Below are positions 1-8,682 of a DNA stretch of 17,613 bases, one piece after another. The stretch is taken from NCBI GenBank assembly GCA_009602725.1, contig WELB01000066.1:485785-503397 (forward strand). The letters run 5' to 3'. The notes beneath the pieces were generated by a model. It worked only from the letters and a program-made list of their open reading frames with translations, searched no databases and was not told where the DNA came from. This stretch comes from Spirogloea muscicola (Eukaryota; Streptophyta; Zygnematophyceae; Spirogloeales; Spirogloeaceae). The first letter of the stretch is position 1. The number at the start of each line of letters is the position of its first letter. Made by a program: the position numbers and the translations under genes.

Positions 1-134
1 CCTCCCCCCCCCTCCTCCGCCCCGACGTCGCCTGGGCGGCGCCGTCGCTCCCTCCCTCCTCCGTGTTGGCCCCACGCCACAAGGCCAGACAGACAATGGG
101 CGATGTTGGGGTTTGGATTGAGGATAGGGGCATT

Positions 135-220
135 TGTTCATTCTTTTTTGGGCTGGCTTGTCCAGCCCCTGAGAAAAAGCCAGCCCGAAAGAGGTCCAAA
201 GGGGCCGAGAAGCGCTGAGA
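135..220. repeat. LINE-tail hairpin (GGGCTGGC / GCCAGCCC)
   Basis: Contains TTGGGCTGGCTTGTCCAGCC and, 14 nt on, AAAAGCCAGCCCGAAAGAGG, a foldback pair followed by AAAGGGGCCGAGAAGCGC. This is the sequence found after the stop codon of other LINE copies in the window. No ORF part is preserved here. Confidence 0.55.
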
Positions 221-274
221 GACATGATGACTGAGCATGGACCATGTAGGACACACTCAGTAACCTCAGTTTAA

Positions 275-445
275 TCTGACTTGCACTTACTGACTCGAGG
301 CTACCGAGAACCCCTTTCTTCTTCTTTTCTTAGCAATCAGTATCTTGCTCCTTGCGCCATCCGGCTCCCGGCCCTGCACATTCTTTTGGGCTGGACTCTC
401 ACAGCCACCAGCCATTTTGGAAGCGCTGTTGTTTTCTAGTTAGCA
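275..445 (+). mobile_element. LINE 3' end (SDLHLLTRGY) plus hairpin tail
   Basis: TCT GAC TTG CAC TTA CTG ACT CGA GGC TAC at 275-304; the usual stop is changed to CGA. The tail follows at 340-445 (TTGCGCCATCCGGC, CATTCTTTTGGGCTGGAC, TCTCACAGCCACCAG, TTTTGGAAGCGC). Confidence 0.6.
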
Positions 446-519
446 GCCTCAAGTTAGAAAGACTAGCCGCCAGATGATGAAATATGAGCTCTTCCAAAAT
501 GGGGCGGTGGCTGTCAAAA

Positions 520-757
520 GCAGGGGACCCGCTACCAGGAGATCAGTTTGTCTGACCTCCGGCTGCTCAACAGGGGTTATTGAATGCCTAGTGGCCACTT
601 GAGCTGTGTGCTTTAGAGCTTTTCTGGCCCTTTCGAAATTTGTTCGTTCTGTTTACTGGGCTGGCCACCCTAGCCATCAAGAAGTAGTGGCCCTCCCAAT
701 GGTGGCAAGGGCTGTGATAAGCCAGCCCGAAAAGCGTTGACAAGGGTCGAAGGGGCC
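520..757 (+). mobile_element. LINE 3' end (SDLRLLNRGY-stop) with foldback tail
   Basis: The ORF end is at 551-583 (TGA). It is followed by GAGCTGTGTGCTTTAGAGC and the hairpin tail at 626-676. A second, inverted tail copy at 677-757 creates a long inverted repeat (626-669 against 703-757). Confidence 0.6.
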
Positions 758-821
758 AAATTCCATCGTCCTCTAAGAGTCTCCAGGTTCCTAGGGCGAC
801 GCTTTTCCGCTATCTAGTGGT

Positions 822-1025
822 CCTGACTTTCACTTACTGACTAGAGGTCATTGCGAGCCCACTTGTTGACATCTTAGGGACAAATATCCTGCTTGTTGCG
901 CCATCCGGCCCTTCCAGACCTCGTCCATTCCTTTGGGCTGGCCTCTCACAGCCACCGCTCTGTCACTTTGGAAGAGCTGCTTTCTTTCTCTCGAAAAGCA
1001 GCCCAGAGAGAATGGACAAGGTCCA
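822..1025 (+). mobile_element. LINE 3' end (DFHLLTRGH) with tail and 31-bp inverted repeat
   Basis: GAC TTT CAC TTA CTG ACT AGA GGT CAT at 825-851, then the tail from about 893 (TTGCGCCATCCGGCCC). 917-947 pairs with 993-1023 as an imperfect 31-bp inverted repeat with a 45-nt loop. Confidence 0.6.
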
Positions 1026-1129
1026 AATAAGATTTGATTATTACTAACAACTGTAAAGCAATATTGAGAGATCATTAATTTCAAATAGCTCGTCAAGACA
1101 AATAGATTATAACATATAGGCTCGTCAAG
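1026..1129. other. AT-rich spacer between two LINE tails
   Basis: Unusually AT-rich for the window, with no gene signal. It separates the inverted repeat ending at 1023 from the tail starting at 1130, and these two tails face each other. Confidence 0.4.
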
Positions 1130-1500
1130 AGAAGTGAGCCCTTCCAAAGGGGCTGGGGCTGTGAAAAGCCAGCCCAGAAAGACTGAATAAGGTCCTAAGG
1201 GCTGACAGGCGTCACAACCAGTGGCAGCTTAGTAAGCCCGAGTTAGCAGCCGCAACTTGGAGTACTTTGCAGCTGGAAAAGAGGCACCCAGACGAGACCC
1301 AGAAGCAGCAGCCATGGCGCGGCCTGACCGCTAGTGTAAGGCGTGAGCCAGGGACCGGAAAGCAGTCGCCTTGATGAAAGCCAGAGGCTGCAGCTAGAGC
1401 ACGGCCAGCATGCAGGTGCAAGGCGTGGGCCATGAAGCGCTGGAGAAATATGAAACAGGCGAACGCGAATCACCTGCGCTAGCGAGCCAGCGGCGTTGGA
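1130..1500 (-). mobile_element. LINE 3' end with internal tandem duplication and hairpin tail
   Basis: The minus strand has MAHALHLHAGRALAAASG (1432-1379), then a second degenerate copy AHALH-stop-RSGRAMAAASG (from 1348) that continues FPAAKYSKLRLLTRAY-stop (TAA 1231-1229). The hairpin tail (GGGCTGGC...CACAGCCCC) follows at 1206-1130. The second AHALH starts 82 nt after the first, so the duplication is out of frame. An in-frame stop shows it is dead. Confidence 0.6.
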
Positions 1501-1917
1501 GTCGGCCTGCTCGCCCGGCTTGCGCGACACAGCGCGACGCGCGAGCCGGGCTCAACATGTCTAGCCACTGAGCATGTCTAGCCACTGAACCAAACAGACC
1601 ATAACTAAATTTGTCGAGAGACTATCCAAAAGTGGAATGTATATCATTCAGAACCACAATGCATGCCTCCGCATGGAGAACATGCGGAAGATGAGAGGAC
1701 GACTGTCAGTGGGCCTTGTCTACTTGCTACTGATCTCTGTATGCACTTGATGCTCCTCACCTCCACCTCAACACCTTGAGGGGGTGTTCGAGTGAACACC
1801 CCAAGAGTGCTCGCTCTCCTGAGCTTTACTATTGCTCTGACTGGTGTCAATGGCTCAGATGAGAGGATGTTGGGGACCCAAAAAATGTTATGTACACTGA
1901 AAGCCCCGTGTCACAGT

Positions 1918-4900
1918 TCAGTCCTCTTCCAGCTCCCTTGCAAACTTCTGAAGTCGAGCCTCCTCTGCTGCAGCGTCGTGAACGAGCGCATAATTCACCA
2001 GGCCCGTATCCTCTTGAGCTTCCACCATGCGGCCCGCGAACCTTCAACAGCAGAGATGGAGTGGTTGTAAGAGGAAGTGGGAAAGAAGCAGGAGTAGGGA
2101 GATGGAGGTAAGCGGAGGGAAGGAAGGGAGGGAGGTGACAGGAGTGTGTTGCTGACGAGAAAGTAGTGCGGCATTATATGGAGAACGTCAGACATAACTT
2201 GCTTGCAAGTATGCAGCAGTAAGGCGGCATATAGCTTTTAAGCATGACTTCGCAGCCTGTACAATAGACATTCATTGGCTGGGCAGTCATCTTACCAGCG
2301 ACCGTTCATGACCTCGATGCACTTGAGCCCCGCATTCTTGTCTTTGAAGCGCACGGTCACCACGCCCTCCGGATGGTTCTCAAAGACTCTCACCTGGTGG
2401 AACAATCTGTGCCGTCGCTCAGCATTGGCGGCTTCTGGATGAATGACTTGAACTCGTCCTAAGATCTCAGGTTCTAAGTAAGAATGAGTTTCACTTTGCA
2501 GCAACAACATTATTGGACTTCAAGTGACTAACATCAGCTCATGTGCAGCTGCTGCAAATTTCATAACACGGATCCTGCAAAGATGTGTTACAATATATTA
2601 TTCCACTATGTTGTTGCAGCATATCAGTCCACTACATCACACGACTAACATGTACATCATGGTAAGTGTCATGGTAACTGTTTCGTTACCTTCTCAACAG
2701 CCCCCATCTTGCTGCACTCCTCGGCAACATCTCCCTCAAGCTCCTTGAGCAGAGACGGATCTTCAGTGAGCTCCTCCCTTGTGAACATATACTTGAGCAG
2801 CACAGTCATGGGCTTAAGCACCTTGGCATCGTCAAAACCACCTGGACCACAGCAAGTGAGGCCGAGTACGGCACGGTGCTTAGCACAACAAAGACATCAC
2901 AAATCAGAGTGCCAAAAAAGCAGGCCTTAAGCTTCAAGCATAAGGAGCAAACTTGTGGAACTGTCAAATTAGCGCTGAGGACGTACGAGCCAAGCCAGCT
3001 GTCTACAGCTGTGGAAATGCTGGCACATGAACACTTGCAGGAGGCCACACATTGCACTGTGACATTTCTGACATATATAAGATCCACGTTGCAGGCGTAT
3101 TGACAACAAGAAGTGCAGCCCATGGCAAAGTCAACCTCACCCCAACCAAGAGCGCGCTGTTCCTGGTTCTTGGCCTTCTTCTTCTTCTGCTTGCTCGGTG
3201 CCTTCTTGACAAACACCTCGCCCTTCTGCTCAAACTTCGCGCGCGTCACAGTCATCGCCTGTCGGTCACCTGGGCGCAGCGGCGCGCCGTCGAGGATCTT
3301 CAGCGCCAAGTCCACCGATGGCTCCTGTGAAGCGAAGTAAAGCTTAACTGAGGGCATGATACATATAGCTTGTAGAATGTTTTGCCAGGACTAGATCGCA
3401 GACCTTCAGTGGGCTTATCTACTTGATGAAGACTTGACTTGATCTGCTTATCAGCACATACTACAAAAGCAGCTACAGCGACCCATATAACGACATTACC
3501 TTAAGGTACGTGACAAGGCCATCGCCCTTGAGCACGCCGCTGGCCTTGTCCTGGTACAGCTTTATGCGCGGCTTGCCGGTTTCAGCGTCGGGCTTCACGA
3601 TGCCGCACTTAGAGAACACCTCCTCGACCTCCTCCACGGTGGTGTCGCCGGGCAGACCGGAGATGTATACGCTTGTGTTAACCTTGAGGTCGAACCACCC
3701 CTCCGGTTGCGCCTGCACCTCCTGTATTCCTCATAATGACCAGACCCACAAATGATCCGCCAAGTGTCAGCACGTGCACTAACATATGTGTGTTAGGCAA
3801 AGGGGTTCAAGGACATGAGTTTGGGGTTCTGAAGCAGCACTAGCACAACAGGCGACTGTGCTTGGCCCCTGAGAGTATGAGAGCTTAGCGACAACACCAG
3901 GCACCTCTAGCAGGATTTACTAGATTAGATTGATGTAACCTTTACATAACCTCATAAGTCCAGTCAGTTGTTTGGGTTATCAGCAACGGGGTTCTGAGCT
4001 TAGGCCTCGGGCTTTGAAGCTTCAGGTCAGGGCTTCAAGTCCAAGGTGCACACCTTCTTCTCCCCCTGCTTGCCTCCCTCCTCCAACTCTGTGGCCTTAT
4101 CCGCCTTGCGCTTGGCAGTCGGGCCGCGAGCCCCAGCCTCGCCGCCGCCAATGCCGCCGCCTTTGTTGAGCTCTCCCCACAGCTCCCGCCCGCCGCCGCC
4201 GCCGGGGGCCTCGGCTGGCCCCTCTGCCGCGGCTGCCGCAGCATCCCGCTCGAGCGTCACAGCCGCCGCCGCCGCCGCCATGCTCGGCATGACCTCCTCC
4301 TCCTCCACATACGTCATGTCCTCTGGCCGATAGCTCGGTGCACCCTCTTCCTGCAAGTCAGGGCACACTAGTCAGCTCCTAAGATTATCTCTTTGATGGG
4401 AATTGTGTGTCCTTCATACCCAGGTCAGATGTCAGGCCATAAATACCATCTGAAATGGTGGAAGGAGCTTCAACGTATTCCATAGCTTGAAAGGCTGTAG
4501 AGACGATGGCTACAACAATGGTAGCTAACAGTGCACAGATTGCCTGGTCTTTCATTCCTGCAAATCATGGCTAGTGAGCCCATGTTACTGCAGCTCTTAG
4601 AAGAAAGTAAGATTACAGTGTACAATATACGGAATAACTCAGTGGTCTAATACCTCATTTCCTGCAGGAAGCCAGTGTCTAAGGCATGGTCTTACTGCTT
4701 ACACATGACTGACTCGTGTTATGTTAGTTATGTTTGGGACTTGGTTCTGACAAAGCGTGCACCAATGTGGGCGCCGTCCTTCGCACCTGCGGCGCCCACG
4801 CCCGCAGCGTGCCGTCCCACTTGTACTGCGTCCCGTCGTCGTCCTCGAACTCGCGCTCGCCCTCCGGTGGCGTGCCCGGCCGCTCGCCATCTTGGTCATC

Positions 4901-5653
4901 GCCGCCGACGGCGGCGCCGTGCCCATTGCCCTCAACCACGCCGATGGCGTCGTCGTCGTCGTCCTCCTCGTCCTCGTCGCCATCACCTGCAGCCTGCTCG
5001 GATTGGACTCCTGCCCTCGAAGCCAATGCGGCCGCCAAAGCCGCCGCCGCCACTGCGGCCTTGCCCTTGGCGCCCCGCCGCCGGCCGCGCTTGAGGGCCT
5101 CGGCCTCCGCCTCCGCCGCTTTCACCTCCTCCCGCCACCGCCGCAGCTCCTCGTCTTCGCCGTCGTCCGGCTCCGCAGCTGCTGCAGCATCAGCGGACCT
5201 CCGCGTCGTCCCAGCAGCCATGTTACCAACTGGTGGGCGCCGTGACGTTGGTGCTGCTGCCGCAGTGGCGGCGAGCTCCGGGACCTGAGCCAGCGGCAGC
5301 CACTCTGGGAGGCCTTCCTTCCAAACGAGCGTCTCGTCTGTCAAGCCCCCGGCTTCTCGGAGGCCTGCACAGGACATGGGAGCCATCGTCAGCACCAGCG
5401 CCAGCGAAAGTATTTGCGCAGTATTTGCGCGAAAGTATTTGCTATATACTTTAGCAACAGCAGAAGGGGCGTTGGCGGCCACCTCGACAGCCATGGCGGC
5501 CATGGTGGTGCAAGAGCTCAGGGGTTTGGGTTTGGGGGTTTAGGGTTCGAGTCCTAACCCACCTCGCAGCTGGCTCGGCGAGTATGGGCCGCGGTGCTGC
5601 GCCGTGGCGTCGAGGTAGAACCATGGCGACGCGGCTCCACCGTTGGCCGCCAT
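1918..5653 (-). CDS. Tat-SF1/CUS2-like splicing factor (GYF + RRM + UHM), 8 exons, 581 aa
   Basis: Exons on the minus strand: 5653-5563, 5364-4787, 4350-4054, 3721-3500, 3324-3141, 2841-2690, 2393-2296, 2041-1918 (TGA at 1920-1918). All introns are GT-AG and the sum is 1746 nt, in phase. Residues about 9-50 are a GYF_2-type domain (PWFYLD..., [23 protein letters not shown]) split by intron 1. A low-complexity acidic stretch and a [14 protein letters not shown] segment (about 205-222) follow, then [15 protein letters not shown] (exon 3) and a Lys/Glu-rich linker. RRM1 is about 338-425 ([18 protein letters not shown], then [13 protein letters not shown]). RRM2 is about 465-550, with an acidic helix ([16 protein letters not shown]) and GRWF, the R-x-F signature of a U2AF-homology motif. 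The family acts in the nucleus on U2 snRNP/SF3b1 during spliceosome assembly. The start is the only ATG that includes the whole GYF domain. Exon 4 could instead begin at 3712, three codons shorter. Family identity is very secure; the exact first ATG is less so. Confidence 0.95.
5520..5547. repeat. Degenerate telomere-type repeat inside intron 1 of the Tat-SF1-like gene
   Basis: Plus-strand GGGTTTGGG and TTTAGGG units occur within the intron between 5563 and 5364, about 160 bp from the promoter telo-box. Too short and irregular to mark a chromosome end. Confidence 0.6.
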
Positions 5654-5707
5654 GACCTCTTTCAGCGCCCTGAGGAGGTCTTAGATTTTTGGGGTTTCAG
5701 GCTAGTG

Positions 5708-5724
5708 GTTTAGGGTTTAGGGTT
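5708..5724. promoter_or_regulatory. Telo-box (double CCCTAAA) upstream of the Tat-SF1-like gene
   Basis: On the minus strand this reads AACCCTAAACCCTAAACC and lies about 55-71 bp before the ATG at 5653. AAACCCTAA is the plant telo-box, a known promoter element of translation and ribosome-biogenesis genes. Its role here is inferred from position. Confidence 0.45.
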
Positions 5725-5889
5725 GGAGGCAATCACTTGGGCCAGCGGCCCGACTAAGGCACGTTGCCCGCGTGCCGTTGCCGGGCATTGCAGCGGCGAG
5801 GGCCTGCACTGTCGACCTCCTGAGGCCCAACAGCCTTAACCCTAGGCGCTGCGGCTGAGGGCTGTGTCTGCGTGAGGCCAGGCGCCTTG

Positions 5890-6013
5890 CCTCTGCCTCT
5901 ACGCGCTGACTCGTGGTTACTGAGCGGGTCAGGTTAGCAGAGGGTGATGTACATCTGTCGAAGTGATTACTTGGTACTTAGCCACACATGCCCTCCATTA
6001 CTTAATACACACT
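5890..6013 (+). mobile_element. Short LINE 3' end (LYALTRGY-stop plus tail)
   Basis: CTC TAC GCG CTG ACT CGT GGT TAC TGA at 5897-5923, then the same tail as at 6574-6664, ending at ACTTAATACACAC (about 6013). Only the last codons of the ORF remain. Confidence 0.6.
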
Positions 6014-6075
6014 CCATACCCCCGATTCACTTCCTCCGTCTGTTGCTTGGCCCATTCACAGGTCTCTCGTTTCAG

Positions 6076-6259
6076 AAGTAGTGGCTCTCCCAGGCGGAAG
6101 CAAGGGCTGTGGGGAGCCAACCCGGAAAGAGGTGGCAAGGTTCGCAAAGGCCAGACTACGAAGGGGCCAGAAGCGCAATCTCGAAACAGTAGGATATTCC
6201 ACTCAAGAACAACGAGTGAGGAGCCTCAAATCCGACAGAGTAGCTGGCGGGTGTACAAT
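6076..6259 (-). mobile_element. LINE 3' end (LSDLRLLTRCS-stop) plus hairpin tail, minus strand
   Basis: The minus strand reads PPATLSDLRLLTRCS-stop (TGA 6205-6203), followed by the tail at 6170-6076 (GGGTTGGC...CCACAGCCC). The element abuts the plus-strand copy starting at about 6260. Confidence 0.55.
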
Positions 6260-6664
6260 CCCCCTTTCGGCTGCTTGGGTCCTCGCTTCCGTACCCTACT
6301 TTCTAATACACGATCTCTTTTCTACTTGAGGCAATAGCGAGTCTGGGATATGCACGACGCGAGGATATGCCTCCAGCCCTCCAGATGGGCATGCTGGCAG
6401 CCTATCTGTCAATTTTGCGATGTCGAGTGTCAGCTTGGCTGCAGCGAGCTCAGGCTCATGCATTGCATGAGAAAGCTGGTCGAGCCTTGGCTGGTAGGTC
6501 AAGAGCCTGTCGATTGTCGTCCGGTATTCGAGCATCAGTTAGAGACCTCTATGTGCTGACTCGTGGTTACTGAGCGGGTCAGCTTAGCAGCAGGTGACGT
6601 ACATTTGTCAATGTGCTTGCCTTTGTACTTGGCCACACATGGCCTCCCCATCTCTTAATACACA
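6260..6664 (+). mobile_element. 5'-truncated LINE copy, same family as 15638-16250, opposite orientation
   Basis: Reads GCLGPRFRTLLSN, then after an extra stretch of about 25 nt that shifts the frame continues SLGYARREDM, MGMLAAYLSILRCRVSAWLQ, RAQAHALHEKAGRALAGRS and RASVRDLYVLTRGY-stop (TGA 6571-6573). The tail runs GCGGGTCAGCTTAGCAG..., GTACTTGGCCACACATGGCC and ends near CTTAATACACAC (about 6664), where an inverted LINE fragment begins. Confidence 0.7.
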
Positions 6665-6668
6665 CGTT

Positions 6669-6800
6669 TCCCTGACGACAGCCAGAGGCAGCAGCGAGAG
6701 CACGGCCAGCACGCAGGTGCAAAGCGTGGGCCATGGACCGCTGAAGGGATATGGATAGCTGCATGCGGTACACCTGGGCCAAATCTTTCCTCACGTTCTT
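6669..6800 (-). mobile_element. LINE internal 3' fragment (SMAHALHLRAGRALAAASG)
   Basis: The minus strand reads AQVYRMQLSISLQRSMAHAL then HLRAGRALAAASG. This aligns with LSILRCRVSAWLQRAQAHAL and HEKAGRALAGRS of the copy at 6260. It stops abruptly where the tail of that copy begins, which suggests truncation by a neighbouring insertion. Confidence 0.55.
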
Positions 6801-6849
6801 CCCCATTGAGTGGTTCATCCTGCCCCATTTCTGAGCTAGCGCTGATGGC

Positions 6850-6930
6850 CCCTCCGTAAGTTGGCCCCTTCGAACCTTGTCAATTCTTTACGGGCTGGCT
6901 TATCACAGCCCTTGCCCACTTTCACTTCCC
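6850..6930 (+). repeat. Solitary LINE-tail hairpin
   Basis: GGCCCCTTCGAACCTTGTCA, then GGGCTGGCTTATCACAGCCC. Close to the tail consensus; no ORF end is visible before it. Confidence 0.55.
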
Positions 6931-7075
6931 TCATCTCCATCTTCCACTCCCTTGTCGTACCATTCAGCCAGCATGTCTGGGTGAAGCAGATGGCTGCTGA
7001 GTCGACTCCCTCGTCATCCAGGTTTCACAGTCCTCGCCCCTTTTAGAAGCGAGACCACTTATTTCTCTGTCGTTA

Positions 7076-7190
7076 TTTTGTGGGCCGAATCTTTACAGCC
7101 CTCGCCCACTTTGGTGGAGCTGCTTCTTCGTTTGGACCGTTTCTCTTTTCTGGGCTGGCCTCTCTCAACGTAAAGCCACCTGCCAGCCGA
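7076..7190 (+). repeat. Diverged LINE-tail copies
   Basis: Two partial matches: GGGCCGAATCTTTACAGCCC at 7081-7100 followed by TCGCCCACTTTGG, and GGGCTGGCCTCTCTCAACG at 7151-7169. An open frame on the minus strand (7073-7519) runs through them and is therefore not trusted. Confidence 0.4.
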
Positions 7191-8682
7191 GGGTCTAAGC
7201 AGGCCATCAAAGAAGATGACACCACCTTCCCTACAGCCAGATGATGGTGTCCACTGCTTTCATTGAAGAGCCTTTTTTTCCGTACCCAGCTCAACTCGTA
7301 GGCTTTGTACATGAGCAACCCCTTCTGCAGGGCCTCTCTGGCTAGCTCTTTAGCTAGCTCATTACCCCCGTGACAGGACATTTGTAAGGCTAGAATTGGC
7401 CTCCCTTTGAATTTCGTGCGCACCGCGCGCCTTCTCTCTCTGGCCAGTGTATGTGAAGGTACTTCATGACGTTGACGTAGAACAGCGAAGGTCTGAGTGT
7501 GTGCCACCCAATCCTGCACTCAATGACAAAGTGAGGATATGTACTCAGAGTGGTGTCTTCAAGTTTTCCTCTTCTACCATCTCCAGCAGCTGAGGTGAGG
7601 TGTGTGGTCAGTCGAGATGAGGTGTATGGTCAGTCCAAGAAGGTGTACGGTCAGCCTGGCGATGCGTGCTCGCACACAGTCCATGCTCTTTCCAAGCGCA
7701 TATGGGCTAATAGAGGTTGTGCACTCATTGTCACCATGTACTCAATGCATACGAGGCTCTCATGGTTAGTAAGATTGCCCACTGTCACAAAGACAGGTGC
7801 CCTACAGGTGCTCTTCAAAAAGTGGTCATTGCCTATGTGCCAATCTCCTTTGATCTATTCTGCATCTGCACCTCAAATGCACAAACCGCCTGCTATATAT
7901 GTGATCCCAAGCGTATGTAAGGGACTTCATAGAAAGCTCCATTGCTTTGATGCGCTGTTTAAGATGAACAACACATAGTGGTGCTCCAGCGTGTTCCAGG
8001 AGTATAAAAGCGTGTAAGGCGAGAGCGGCAATGGGCAAAGAATCCAGATACACTACAGGATCACTGCATGACACACGTTCCTCATGGAGAGTCTTCTCAT
8101 GCTTGCTTTGTCAAAAGCTTGATACATCATGCAACTTCCACACCGGTGATGCACTCGGGAGAGGCGAGCAGACGGCAACGCCGAGCAGCTCTCCACCCCC
8201 GGCTCGCTCACACTTGGGGAGCCGAGGAGCTCAAAACTTTTGCCAACGACTGACAACTAAAAACGACAAACTGCCTCGCTCCTCTTTCCTGCCCTCCCCA
8301 ACTTACGCCTGACCTTGCGCCTCCACCTCCGTCAAAGCCGCCTGCTGACGAGCACACGCAGAGTGTCTGCGGCACCGGGCGACCGGCAAGCCTCGACGAG
8401 GTGAGGCTGCAGCAAATGCAGCGGCAGCAACAACTGTTGTAAAAAAACGACGGGTTCGATAGACCCTGTACACCTTCCCGCCCTCGGCCTGCACAATCCT
8501 AGACACTGACCGATGGGCTGCCGCTGCCAGCCGGAGCTGGCACGACACCCGCCTGCACGCTTGCCACAGCCTGTCTGGCAGAAAGGCAGCCACGGCTCCG
8601 AGGCCGCTGCCGCGTCCTGCATACGTTGCCGCTGGGCTGGGCCCAGTGGCCACTGGCGCGGCAAGGCACTGGCATCCAGTCC
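7191..8682. other. Intergenic stretch without a recognised gene
   Basis: No conserved protein domain, RNA gene or LINE ORF end seen. It contains the short tandem repeat at 7596-7663. Several open frames of 60-150 codons exist (minus 7073-7519, plus 7550-7978, minus 7826-8074); none resembles a family I know. The right part (about 8300-8682) is presumably the 3' UTR of the cold-shock gene. Confidence 0.4.
7596..7663. repeat. Three imperfect tandem units of about 22-24 bp
   Basis: The core GAGGTGTGTGGTCAGTC, GAGGTGTATGGTCAGTC and AGGTGTACGGTCAGCC recurs three times in a row. Confidence 0.65.

Noticed and set aside
626-1206. The hairpin repeats as autonomous MITEs
   Set aside because: They follow LINE stop codons on the same strand at many sites, so a LINE 3' tail explains them better; no target-site duplications were evident by eye.
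4734-5288. Long plus-strand frames in 4675-5288 and 4046-4333
   Set aside because: Ser/Pro/Ala/Arg low-complexity translations opposite GC-rich exons of the splicing-factor gene.
5520-5730. Possible chromosome-end or internal telomere array
   Set aside because: Only a few irregular units, within a gene's promoter and intron.
6296-6535. Minus-strand frame starting MLEYRTTIDRLLTYQ, matched by a plus-strand frame at 15771-16241
   Set aside because: Shared only because it lies antisense to the LINE ORF; substitutions between copies fall mainly at its second codon positions.
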